8,032 nucleotides of DNA from Armatimonadota bacterium (GCA_028275265.1 JAPWUZ010000107.1:1-8032), one strand, 5' to 3'; numbered from the stretch's first letter, positions 1 through 7,116 are shown. Numbers and translations are program-made. Notes: a model not told the origin generated them from the sequence alone.

Positions 1-1065
1 CCCTGCGTTCTGGAATGATTTTTCCAGATACACCTCACTGCAGCTGCCCACCATGCACGGGATGCCCATCTGGTTCAGTTCCACCATGATGCGGTCGCGG
101 TTCCAGTCCGGTTTGAGCCTTTCCGGACGCACGTACACGTAATAGCGGTAGTAGGCGTGCTGAATATGCGCAGGGGGTACGGTCACCCGCAGCGCGGGCA
201 GTTGCCGGAACCGCTCGGTAAGGATTTGTGCATAGCGTCTGCGCGTGGCTACCCATTCGGGTACTTTACGCAGAACCACTCGCCCGATAGCCGCCTGCAT
301 CTCGGTCATGCGCCAGTTTGTGCCGAACGATTCATGCAGCCACCGAAAGCCCGGAGGGTGTTGTCGGTGGTATACCGCTTCGTAGCTCTTACCGTGATCC
401 TTGTAAGACCAGGCTTTTTCCCAAACACGCTCATCATTTGTGGTGAGCATTCCCCCTTCGCCACCAGTGGTCATGATTTTATCCTGGCAAAACGACCATG
501 CGGCGACGTGTCCGAAGCTGCCGACGGGACGCCCCTTATAGGTCGCGCCATGAGCTTGCGCGCAGTCCTCGATCATCCACAGATGGTGCTCCTGTGCCAG
601 CTGCATCAGCTCGTCCATTTCGCAGGGCCAGCCCCCGAGGTGGACGGCGATAATCGCCTTTGTGCGGGGAGTCAGCACCGCCCGTACCGTTTCGGCTGTG
701 ATGTTGCCGCTATCGGGGTCCACATCGGCGAAAACGGGTTTCGCACCCCGAAGCACTGCCGAGCTGGCGGAAGCCACAAAGGTGCGGCTGGTGACCACCA
801 CCTCATCGCCCTCACCGATTCCCAAAGCGAGCAGTGCCAGCTCCAGCGCCACGCTGCCGTTCGCCAGAGCGACGGCGTAGCGACAGCCCGCAAATTGCGC
901 GAACTCCTGTTCGAATAGCCGCCCTTCCTGACCCGTCCAGTAGTTCACCTTGCCGGAACGCAGCACGCGCGCCGCCGCTTCGATTTCGTCCTCGGCGAAG
1001 TAGGGCCAGGGGGCGAATCTCCCTGTCGTTTTATGCTCAGCTCGTCGAGTCGTTGTGGTTGCCAT
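1..1065 (-). CDS. DegT/DnrJ/EryC1/StrS-family PLP-dependent sugar aminotransferase (C-terminus cut by window edge)
   Basis: Probable nucleotide-sugar aminotransferase: it transfers an amino group, usually from glutamate, to a keto sugar such as a UDP-4-keto-6-deoxyhexose, using PLP in the cytoplasm. I translated 355 codons from ATG 1065; the frame stays open to base 1. Visible fold-type I landmarks are FADVDPDSGNIT near residues 112-123, IEDCAQAHGA at 165-174 (Asp167 as the PLP-pyridine ligand, Gln170), and WSFCQDKIMTTGGEGG at 190-205, where Lys196 is the expected Schiff-base lysine. FGTNWRMTEMQAAIGR further on is also typical. The family is usually about 370-400 aa, so only a short C-terminal piece is missing. 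The start is fixed by GAGGAG six bases upstream; the reading frame overlaps the end of the acetyltransferase gene by 29 nt. Position after PglC- and PglD-like genes suggests a PglE role (bacillosamine pathway). However, the FCQDKIMTTGGEGG active-site text differs from Campylobacter PglE, so the exact sugar is uncertain. Confidence 0.93.
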   Translation of the reverse strand, partial: MATTTTRRAEHKTTGRFAPWPYFAEDEIEAAARVLRSGKVNYWTGQEGRLFEQEFAQFAGCRYAVALANGSVALELALLALGIGEGDEVVVTSRTFVASASSAVLRGAKPVFADVDPDSGNITAETVRAVLTPRTKAIIAVHLGGWPCEMDELMQLAQEHHLWMIEDCAQAHGATYKGRPVGSFGHVAAWSFCQDKIMTTGGEGGMLTTNDERVWEKAWSYKDHGKSYEAVYHRQHPPGFRWLHESFGTNWRMTEMQAAIGRVVLRKVPEWVATRRRYAQILTERFRQLPALRVTVPPAHIQHAYYRYYVYVRPERLKPDWNRDRIMVELNQMGIPCMVGSCSEVYLEKSFQNAG

Positions 1066-1705
1066 TTGATTCTCCTCGCAGGTGCCGTTTGATAACTCTG
1101 GCAGGTACGCCGACGGCGGTAACATGGTCGGGAATGGGTTTGGTGACAACAGCTCCTGCACCGACGGTAGACCACTTCCCGATTTGCAAACACTGGATGA
1201 CGTTGCATCCCATCCCGATAAACGTGCCCTCTCCAACTTCTACTCTACCTGCCAGGTGTGCGCCGGGCGCGATGTGCGCGTAGTCTCCCACCACGCACTC
1301 ATGATCGATGGTTGCGGCGGTGTTTACAATAACATGGTCACCGATTCGCGCCTCCGGCTGGATGACCGCACCTGCAAACACCACCGTCCCCACCCCGAGC
1401 TTCGCGGAGGAGTGCACCCACGCATAGGGATGTACCACCGTGAGCCACTCTATCCCCCGTAATTTTATGGACAATCGGCGACGGATGGCGTTATCACCAA
1501 TTGCAATCACCGCTCTGGGAACACCGTCCTCCACAATACGCTCTACCGGACCGCGGACAGGTACTCCCATCATCTCGGTGCCCCATTTATCGGGTGAGTC
1601 ATCGTACACGACAAACGCCGTGAACCCCGCCGCCTGTAAAGTCGCAAGCACCACTTTGGCGTGTCCGCCTGCGCCGATCACAGCTATGGGACTGTTGCCG
1701 CGCAC
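1037..1705 (-). CDS. PglD/NeuD-type sugar O-/N-acyltransferase (left-handed beta-helix)
   Basis: A 222-aa acetyl-CoA-dependent acyltransferase of the PglD/NeuD type. The N-terminal Rossmann-like part begins IAVIGAGGHAKVV (residues 7-19), the GxGGH loop that binds the UDP-sugar in PglD. From about residue 95 come the hexapeptide repeats of a left-handed beta-helix (for example IGDHVIVNTAATIDHECVVG, 121-140). His135-Glu136 lie where the family has its catalytic histidine, and His144 follows in YAHIAPGAHLAG. PARVIKR at 201-207 is the usual terminal strand. In the PglD reaction the 4-amino group of a UDP-amino sugar is acetylated, giving UDP-diNAcBac; NeuD members O-acetylate sialic acid. Its place between a PglC-like transferase and an aminotransferase favours the PglD role. 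Start is GTG 1705, three bases after the previous stop, with AGGAGA 11 bases upstream. The tail after residue 210 is hydrophilic and overlaps the next gene. Confidence 0.92.
   Translation of the reverse strand: MRGNSPIAVIGAGGHAKVVLATLQAAGFTAFVVYDDSPDKWGTEMMGVPVRGPVERIVEDGVPRAVIAIGDNAIRRRLSIKLRGIEWLTVVHPYAWVHSSAKLGVGTVVFAGAVIQPEARIGDHVIVNTAATIDHECVVGDYAHIAPGAHLAGRVEVGEGTFIGMGCNVIQCLQIGKWSTVGAGAVVTKPIPDHVTAVGVPARVIKRHLRGESNGNHNDSTS
1072..1077 (-). promoter_or_regulatory. Ribosome binding site of the aminotransferase gene
   Basis: GAGGAG, six bases before ATG 1065 and inside the acetyltransferase coding sequence. It decides the aminotransferase start and shows that the 29-nt gene overlap is real. 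Confidence 0.8.
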
Positions 1706-1708
1706 CGG

Positions 1709-2329
1709 TCAGGGATTCTCCTGTGTGGTGTTGCCGGTAAAGACGGGCATCGTGGCACAGCCTTCCGCGTTGATGCCTTCCCGTTTAAGCACCTTCCAGA
1801 TGGTTAGCAGTAGAATCTTCATGTCCAGCCACAGGTTCCAGTTGTCCACATACCAGACATCCATGCGGAACTTTTCCTCCCAGCTCAGCGCATTGCGTCC
1901 GTTGACCTGCGCCCAGCCGGTGATGCCCGGCTTCACTTCGTGGCGACGCGCCTGCTCGGGCGAGTAGCGAGGCAGATACTCCATGAGCAGCGGACGCGGA
2001 CCCACTAAGCTCATCTCCCCTTTCAACACGTTGAACAGCTCCGGCAGTTCATCCAGGCTGGTACTGCGCAACCACTTTCCGAAGGTTGTCAGACGCAGCT
2101 CATCGGGCAACAGTTCACCGGAAGGCGTGCGAGCATCGCGCATCGTACGAAACTTGTACAGGGTGAAAGGCTTACCGCGCAGCCCGGGGCGTTGTTGTCG
2201 GAACAGCACCGGTCTGCCCATCGTCAGCAGCACCAGCAGCGCGACCACCAGCATCACCGGCGCGAAGAGGATAATCCCCACGCTCGCCCCCACGATATCG
2301 ACAACACGTTTGATTGCCTGCGACCTCAC
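1709..2329 (-). CDS. PglC-type monotopic phosphoglycosyl transferase (bacterial sugar transferase family)
   Basis: A 206-aa membrane enzyme that should transfer a phospho-sugar from a UDP-sugar to undecaprenyl phosphate, the first membrane step of glycan assembly. It is the minimal catalytic form, like PglC, without the extra N-terminal membrane domain of WcaJ/WbaP. One hydrophobic segment (residues about 10-37) contains Pro24, in keeping with the re-entrant helix of PglC. RQQRPGLRGKPFTLYKFRTM spans 44-63. LRSTSLDELPELFNVLKGEM spans 87-106 and contains the catalytic Asp93-Glu94 dyad, followed by SLVGPRPLL (107-115). KPGITGWAQVNGR (133-145) is also a family signature. The C-terminus carries GINAEGCATMPVFTGN, common in stand-alone PglC homologues. 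Start is GTG 2329, overlapping the previous stop as GTGA, with GGAGGA nine bases upstream. A nearby ATG (2336-2334) is out of frame. The preferred substrate (UDP-diNAcBac or another UDP-HexNAc) cannot be read from the sequence. Confidence 0.95.
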   Translation of the reverse strand: MRSQAIKRVVDIVGASVGIILFAPVMLVVALLVLLTMGRPVLFRQQRPGLRGKPFTLYKFRTMRDARTPSGELLPDELRLTTFGKWLRSTSLDELPELFNVLKGEMSLVGPRPLLMEYLPRYSPEQARRHEVKPGITGWAQVNGRNALSWEEKFRMDVWYVDNWNLWLDMKILLLTIWKVLKREGINAEGCATMPVFTGNTTQENP

Positions 2330-3513
2330 CGGGCATGTTCCTCCGCCAGCAAAATCCCCCGCTGCCGCAGCAAATCCATGTACTCGTTATACAACGCCTC
2401 CCAGACGACCTCCTGCCGAAAAAGTCGCAGCACCCTCTCCCGCCCCGCTTTGCCGTGCTGTTGGCGCAACTCGGGACAATCCAGATAGCGACGGATAGCC
2501 TGTTCCAGTGCTTCAGCATCCCTTGGCGGTACCAGCAGACCGGTTACTTCGTCCTCTACGGCGTCCACGTTGCCCGGGATACGGGTCGCAACCACGGGCA
2601 GCTCCATCGCGGCGGCTTCGAGTGGGGTGTTGGGGAAGCCTTCACGATACGATGGCAGCACCAGCAGGTGCATGATGGCATAGTACGGTGCGGCATCTGA
2701 AACCCAGCCGGTAATGTGGACACGCGGGTCACCGGCAAAGGTTTGCTCTACCCATGCGGGCACCGGGTCCTGCTCCTCGTACTCGCCAACGAGAAGCAGA
2801 TGCAGATGGGGGTGGTCCTCGCGCAGGTGCTGCCATGCGTGCGCCAGCTCCTGCATGCCCTTGTCACGCACTATTCGCCCTACGAAACCGATGACCGTCG
2901 CGTCGGGAGGTATCTGCAGCCCCGCGCGCAACCGCTCCCGCTCCGCCTCAGTGAACCGCCCAGGATGAAAGCGACGTTCGGCGTCTACCCCCTGCCCGCT
3001 GCCATGTGCCAGCACCTTTATCTTGTCGGAAGGACACAGCCTTTCTTCCACCGCGATGTGCCGCATCGACTCGCCCACACACAGTACCTGGTGCGCCAGT
3101 CGGCACGCTGCCTTTTCGCTCCAGCGTAGCAGCAGGCGTTTGGCGCCAGAAGCGGTGAGATGCGGTAGCCCACGGATATGATAGATGCGTACGGGAGCTC
3201 TGCACATCCATGCCGCTGTCGTGCCCAGCAATCCCCCCTTGGGCGTGTGGGCGTGCACGATATGGGGACGAATACGACGCAGCAGGATGACCAGCCGGTA
3301 AAGCGCGATAACGTCGTGCAGGGGCGTGATGCGACGCGGCATCTCCACACCAAATCCCGCCACTCCCGTTTCCTGCACGAAGCGGTCAAGCAGTTCGCCG
3401 GGCGAGCAGATGACAGACGGCTCGAATCCGCGCTCGCGCAGGTCAAGGAGCAATCCGCGCAGGAAGTTCAGAAAGAGAGGGGAGGTGGAGATATGAACCA
3501 ACCGTACCTTCAT
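2326..3513 (-). CDS. GT4 glycosyltransferase c, PglA/CapM-like
   Basis: A 395-aa retaining GT-B glycosyltransferase, expected to add a sugar to a lipid-linked intermediate at the cytoplasmic membrane face. The N-terminal domain has VHISTSPLFLNFLRGLL (residues 6-22), ICSPGE (35-40), the short HAHTPKGGLLG motif (88-98) and RIYHIRGLPHLTASGAKR (109-126). These are typical of the PglA/CapM branch of GT4, which often acts second, directly after a PglC-type initiating transferase. The C-terminal domain has IGFVGRIVRDKG (208-219) and the donor-binding EX7E motif as Glu291 to Glu299 in SYREGFPNTPLEA. Start is ATG 3513, overlapping the upstream stop as ATGA; a longer in-frame reading to 3558 would add 15 residues without family character. 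Lying directly upstream of the PglC-like gene supports a PglA-like role. Donor (GalNAc or another sugar) and linkage are inferred at best. Confidence 0.92.
   Translation of the reverse strand: MKVRLVHISTSPLFLNFLRGLLLDLRERGFEPSVICSPGELLDRFVQETGVAGFGVEMPRRITPLHDVIALYRLVILLRRIRPHIVHAHTPKGGLLGTTAAWMCRAPVRIYHIRGLPHLTASGAKRLLLRWSEKAACRLAHQVLCVGESMRHIAVEERLCPSDKIKVLAHGSGQGVDAERRFHPGRFTEAERERLRAGLQIPPDATVIGFVGRIVRDKGMQELAHAWQHLREDHPHLHLLLVGEYEEQDPVPAWVEQTFAGDPRVHITGWVSDAAPYYAIMHLLVLPSYREGFPNTPLEAAAMELPVVATRIPGNVDAVEDEVTGLLVPPRDAEALEQAIRRYLDCPELRQQHGKAGRERVLRLFRQEVVWEALYNEYMDLLRQRGILLAEEHAR
2339..2344 (-). promoter_or_regulatory. Ribosome binding site of the PglC-like gene
   Basis: GGAGGA, nine bases before GTG 2329, inside the end of GT4 c. 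It supports the GTG start overlapping the upstream TGA. The ATG between the two is out of frame and leads to a short unrelated reading. Confidence 0.75.
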
Positions 3514-4643
3514 CGCCTGCTCTTTGTTTGCAGCAGTTCGTAGTAGAGGTTTTCCCATTGGGTAACGACGCTCTCCAGACTGAACTGCTGTTCCACTCGT
3601 TGACGTGCCAGCGCGCCCATCTGTTGACGCATCTCCGCGGGCAGATTCATCAAGCGCAACATCGCATCCGCCAACGCGTCCGGGTTCTGCGGCGGCACGA
3701 CAAAGCCAGTTTCCTCATGGACGACCACCTCGGCGTTCCCGCCCACGTCGGTCACTACGGCGGGCAGTCCGCAAGCCTGTGCTTCTATCAATGCATTTGG
3801 AAGCCCCTCGCGGTTGGAAGACATGACGAAGGCGTCAGCGGCGTTCATGATTTCCGCGACGTCGGCTTGCCATCCCCAGAAACGCACCTGCTGTTGCACG
3901 CCCATTTCGTGCGCCAACGTCTCTACCTGTCCTCGAAGCGGTCCGTCCCCCACGATCCACAGAAGTGTATCCCCTGCCGCATGAGACACCCGTGCGAAGG
4001 CGCGTATCAGCGTCGGGTAATCCTTGGGCGCCTCAATCCGTCCCACCGCCAGCCACACGAAGCGGTCGTCCATTTGTGCGTACCGACGCATACGCTCTCG
4101 TCTTTGCCTGTCCGGGCGAAATTGCTCCACATCCACACCGTTATAGACCACGCGCATCTTGTGCGACGGGACCATTCGCTCACGGATGTATCGTTGCGCT
4201 CCTGCCTCGCAAACGTGGGTCGTCAGGTCGCAAAGGGGATCGGTGAGTCGGTACAGCCAGTCGCGCAGGCGTCCTCCCTCGCGGATACTTCGCGCACTGC
4301 ACACCAGCACGGGTACCGGTGCAAGTAGGCTTGTGAGGCGCGTCAGGAGGTTTGCGTGTACCATGTGGCTGTGTACAACCACAGGTTTCCATTCGCGGAT
4401 GATGCGTGCTAACCGCCAGACAGGGCGCACGGCGGGGCGTTTGTCGCGAATTCCCAACGTGTCTACAGGGATACCTGCCTGCTCCAAGACGTCCACATAG
4501 GCTCGCGGGGACATGAGCGTGACCACTCGCGCGTCCCATCCTCGCTGCTTGAGCCGCTTGGCGACGCGCACCAGCTGCGTCTCCGCCCCGCCGACCGCTA
4601 AGCCGGTGATGACGAAGAGGATTTTTGTATTCGCATCACCCAC
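3510..4643 (-). CDS. GT4 glycosyltransferase b
   Basis: A 377-aa GT-B retaining glycosyltransferase (GT4). The N-terminus reads KILFVITGLAVGGAETQLVR (residues 7-26), with the GGAE acceptor-side loop usual in exopolysaccharide and O-antigen transferases. VVYNGVDVEQFRP lies at 165-177 in the linker. The C-terminal domain has LAVGRIEAPKDYPTLIRAF (198-216, Arg202 and Lys207 in the donor phosphate region) and the EX7E pair Glu279 and Glu287 in SNREGLPNALIEA. The frame is open up to ATG 4754, but the first 37 residues of that reading lie inside the end of the polymerase gene and do not look like GT4. GTG 4643 is preferred because GGAGGT lies 12 bases upstream and the Rossmann strand begins directly after it. 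This gives a 46-nt overlap with the polymerase gene. Probably adds one sugar of the repeat unit; donor unknown. Confidence 0.9.
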   Translation of the reverse strand: MGDANTKILFVITGLAVGGAETQLVRVAKRLKQRGWDARVVTLMSPRAYVDVLEQAGIPVDTLGIRDKRPAVRPVWRLARIIREWKPVVVHSHMVHANLLTRLTSLLAPVPVLVCSARSIREGGRLRDWLYRLTDPLCDLTTHVCEAGAQRYIRERMVPSHKMRVVYNGVDVEQFRPDRQRRERMRRYAQMDDRFVWLAVGRIEAPKDYPTLIRAFARVSHAAGDTLLWIVGDGPLRGQVETLAHEMGVQQQVRFWGWQADVAEIMNAADAFVMSSNREGLPNALIEAQACGLPAVVTDVGGNAEVVVHEETGFVVPPQNPDALADAMLRLMNLPAEMRQQMGALARQRVEQQFSLESVVTQWENLYYELLQTKSRR

Positions 4644-6013
4644 TGCGGATTCCAGACCTCCGCTATGATACGAGCAACTCCCAGCAGAAGCAGCACCCAC
4701 AGCGCACTGCCGAGTGCGCCTCCGGTGGTACTGCGATGCACTGTCATCGCCCACAACGTGAAGGTGGAGTAGAACACAGCAAACCAGACGGAGCCACTCT
4801 GGACGCGCGACCTTTCCATGAGTGCCAGCAAAATGCCGTAGAAGAAGAACACTAGCGCCGGTCCATAGTCCCCAAAGTTCAGGCGGGCTTCCAGAATGTT
4901 CGAGAAGGCAGTGCCTGCAATGCGAGAGCGCGTTGACCAGACCGGGAAAAACCGGTCACGGAACTCGTAGGTGAGACTTTGGGGCTTTTCACCAGGGTAC
5001 AGGAAGGAGGGGATGACGATGGTCAGCTCACGGAAGTAGCTGGTGCCGTATAGAAAATCGTCGTACCCTGCTTGCTGTTGCAGACTGTAGTTGCCGAACG
5101 GGCTGCCGAACTCGTTCGCGGCGGGATTCAGCGAACTCAGGAACAACCGCCATGTCGCTTCCGGAGATAATTCGGCGCGTTGCCCTGAAAACCACATTGG
5201 GAACGCCCAGCGGAATCCATAGAGGGGCGCTATGAGCAGGTACAGGCACAGGGCGATAGCAACCGCTTTTGCGGGGAAACGAGTGATAGAGAGTGGGTAA
5301 GCCAGCGCGAGCAGGAATGCCAGCGTGTACGAAGCAAGCTCCAGCCGCTGTCCCATGAGCAGATGGATAATCAGCAGCGGTGAGGCACACGCCATCAAGA
5401 GCATGATTGCTCTCGACCGTCCGCCACGAGACGAGCTGAGATACAGCCCAGAGAAGGCGAAACCAATCATGGCGACGATGGAGGAAGGTAGCGTCAGGCG
5501 TACGTCCCCGGTCGTCGCTTGGTAAACCGCCTTGCCTGCCAGCAGGGTGGAGACGCCTCCTGCTCGCATCAGGTTGACCATCTCACTCAGTGTGCCTGCA
5601 CACAAGAATGCCGCCGCGCAGCCAAACAGGTTGAACCGCTGCGAAAACGGTTTGCACGCAGACGGGCGTCCCCAGAGAAGCCGGACAAAGAGTGTACCAA
5701 CGGTGAACCCAATCCCTGCCATCGCCACATCGGTGAGCCATGCACTCGTGGCGAAGGGAGGCTGGAACGGGGGGATCTCTCCGGAACCGAACAGGACCTC
5801 AAAGGGACCGGACAGGGTGTATAGCATCAGAAAAACCACGAACAGGTGCGACAGTGTGTTCCATGAACCCCATGTGTGTCGTAGCATCACCAGCAGTGCG
5901 AGCATGGTCGCGAGCGCAAGAAACCAGCTCCAACGAGGCTGTTCATACACGCTCAGCCCCAGGGTGTTCAGCGCAAGTAAGACCACGAATGTGCCCCATC
6001 TCAGGCTGTTCAT
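4598..6013 (-). CDS. Wzy-type O-antigen/oligosaccharide repeat-unit polymerase
   Basis: A 471-aa, very hydrophobic protein with roughly ten or more membrane segments (clear ones near residues 8-24, 29-45, 53-69, 92-114, 129-147, 177-192, 202-220, 227-246, 249-266, 383-400, 410-425 and 434-450). A large polar loop lies at about 268-380. The loop contains LNPAANEFGSPFGNYS (295-310), IPSFLYPGEKPQS (334-346) and a late SRIAGTAFSNILEARLNFGD stretch (363-382). This arrangement, with a conserved pattern around a long periplasmic loop, is typical of Wzy-like polymerases, which join undecaprenyl-linked repeat units block by block on the outer face of the membrane. Overall similarity among Wzy proteins is low, so the call rests on topology, these loop motifs and context between glycosyltransferases. 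Start is ATG 6013 (ATGA overlap with the preceding stop; GGAG only two bases before it). The C-terminus ends in a run of serines encoded inside the overlap with the next gene. Confidence 0.87.
   Translation of the reverse strand: MNSLRWGTFVVLLALNTLGLSVYEQPRWSWFLALATMLALLVMLRHTWGSWNTLSHLFVVFLMLYTLSGPFEVLFGSGEIPPFQPPFATSAWLTDVAMAGIGFTVGTLFVRLLWGRPSACKPFSQRFNLFGCAAAFLCAGTLSEMVNLMRAGGVSTLLAGKAVYQATTGDVRLTLPSSIVAMIGFAFSGLYLSSSRGGRSRAIMLLMACASPLLIIHLLMGQRLELASYTLAFLLALAYPLSITRFPAKAVAIALCLYLLIAPLYGFRWAFPMWFSGQRAELSPEATWRLFLSSLNPAANEFGSPFGNYSLQQQAGYDDFLYGTSYFRELTIVIPSFLYPGEKPQSLTYEFRDRFFPVWSTRSRIAGTAFSNILEARLNFGDYGPALVFFFYGILLALMERSRVQSGSVWFAVFYSTFTLWAMTVHRSTTGGALGSALWVLLLLGVARIIAEVWNPQWVMRIQKSSSSSPA
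4656..4661 (-). promoter_or_regulatory. Ribosome binding site of GT4 b
   Basis: GGAGGT, 12 bases before GTG 4643, inside the polymerase gene. Spacing is on the long side, but no better start exists in this frame, and the match to the anti-Shine-Dalgarno sequence is strong. Confidence 0.6.
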
Positions 6014-7116
6014 TGCTCCACGCCGCACAGCTGGCTGTACGCATTCAGCGCATGCTCCAGAGTGAACGATTCGTAATCCGCCGGTTCACGCTCGGGAGCG
6101 TTTCCGGATAGCGCGTCCAGAATGGCTTCCGCCAGAGCAGATGCATCGCCCACCGCGACCAGCCTTCCCAATCTGCCACCATCCAGTATCTCTGCAGGTC
6201 CGCTTGGGCAGTCGGTAGAAACTATCGGCGTGCCCAGCGCGAGTGCCTCCACCAGCACGGTGGGTAAACCCTCCCACCGGGAGGATAGCACGAAGACCGC
6301 TGCCCGCTTCAAGTACGGATAAGGGTTCTGGACAAAGCCGGGCAGGGCGAGGTCCTCGGCGATGCCCAGCCGTGCGGCGAGATGCTCCAGCTCGGTGCGC
6401 AACTCTCCTTCCCCAAGTATCATCAGCCGCGCGGATCGTTGGGCGCGTACCAGCGCGAAGGCACGGAGCAGAGTGGGGAAATCTTTGGGAGTAGTTAACC
6501 GGCCCGCGCTCAAAACAACCGGTGGTTGCCCCGGCTGGAACCAGGGGTGGTCTAATGGCTCCTCTGCTTTGCGGAGCATGTCAGGCGTGACAATAGGGTT
6601 ATAGATGACCCGAACCTTGTCCGTTGGCACGCCTACCCAGTTTGTCAGGTCGTTGGCGACCCCTTTCGAGACCGCCACTACCGCATGCGCCCAGGGGTAG
6701 AACGGCTTCACCCAGTAGCGCATCAAGCGGGCGCGCAGGGTTCGTGCCCGTGCGGTGGCTTGGCTGGGAGTGCTGTGTACGGTGACGACCACACGCATCG
6801 GCACTCGCGCCAGTTTTTGCGCCCACAGCGCCACCACATTGGCGTGGTCCAGCGCGGAGAGCAGCGCGACTGGTCGCGCTCTTCTCAGGTAGCACACCAG
6901 CGCAGGCAGGCTCCGCAACACACGCGAGGCGCCGAGGTCTACGACTTGCAGGCTATCGGGAACGAGGGGCAGGTAGGGTCCCTCTGCGCGTGCCAGCACG
7001 AGATGCACCTCTGCACCGCGCTCGGCGAAGCCCTGCCCGAGGTGCAGGAACACTTTCTGGGCACCGCCACCAGCCAGCGAGGGCAAGAACAGAGCTATCG
7101 TAGGGGGCGCGGTCAT
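6010..7116 (-). CDS. GT4 glycosyltransferase a
   Basis: A 368-aa GT-B retaining glycosyltransferase (GT4). The first strand and loop read IALFLPSLAGGGAQKVFLHL (residues 7-26). The linker has VAVSKGVANDL (147-157) and VRVIYNPIV (168-176); the YNPI text is common in GT4 enzymes of O-antigen loci. Donor-side motifs are LSAGRLTTPKDFPTLLRAF (202-220, Arg206 and Lys211) and EX7E as Glu282 and Glu290 in SSRWEGLPTVLVEA. Expected to add a sugar to the undecaprenyl-linked repeat unit in the cytoplasm. ATG 7116 is chosen over an in-frame start at 7185 because GGAGG lies seven bases upstream, the ATG overlaps the deacetylase stop as ATGA, and the first 23 residues of the longer reading are a Cys/Ser/Arg-rich shadow of the deacetylase C-terminus. 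The donor sugar cannot be predicted. Confidence 0.92.
   Translation of the reverse strand: MTAPPTIALFLPSLAGGGAQKVFLHLGQGFAERGAEVHLVLARAEGPYLPLVPDSLQVVDLGASRVLRSLPALVCYLRRARPVALLSALDHANVVALWAQKLARVPMRVVVTVHSTPSQATARARTLRARLMRYWVKPFYPWAHAVVAVSKGVANDLTNWVGVPTDKVRVIYNPIVTPDMLRKAEEPLDHPWFQPGQPPVVLSAGRLTTPKDFPTLLRAFALVRAQRSARLMILGEGELRTELEHLAARLGIAEDLALPGFVQNPYPYLKRAAVFVLSSRWEGLPTVLVEALALGTPIVSTDCPSGPAEILDGGRLGRLVAVGDASALAEAILDALSGNAPEREPADYESFTLEHALNAYSQLCGVEQ

Noticed and set aside
157..918. Plus-strand open frame of 253 codons opposite the aminotransferase
   Set aside because: The minus strand encodes a motif-complete DegT aminotransferase over the same bases. The plus-strand product has no recognisable domain and is a shadow typical of GC-rich coding DNA.
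3528..4328. Plus-strand open frame of 266 codons opposite GT4 b
   Set aside because: It is rich in His, Arg and Cys, lacks any family motif, and lies wholly antisense to a GT4 gene with intact active-site motifs.
4644..4754. 37-residue N-terminal extension of GT4 b from ATG 4754
   Set aside because: It would overlap the polymerase gene by about 157 nt, has no GT4 or signal-peptide character, and a strong GGAGGT precedes GTG 4643.
5532..6065. Plus-strand frame opposite the polymerase start and the GT4 a end
   Set aside because: Antisense shadow with low-complexity Arg/Ser/Pro composition; it also crosses a gene junction of the minus-strand operon.
6270..6284. Perfect inverted repeat CCTCCC-ACC-GGGAGG (6-bp stem, 3-nt loop), considered as a terminator or attenuator
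   Set aside because: It lies in the codons for the conserved SSRWEG motif of GT4 a and is not followed by a T-tract on the transcript strand. Codon constraint explains it.
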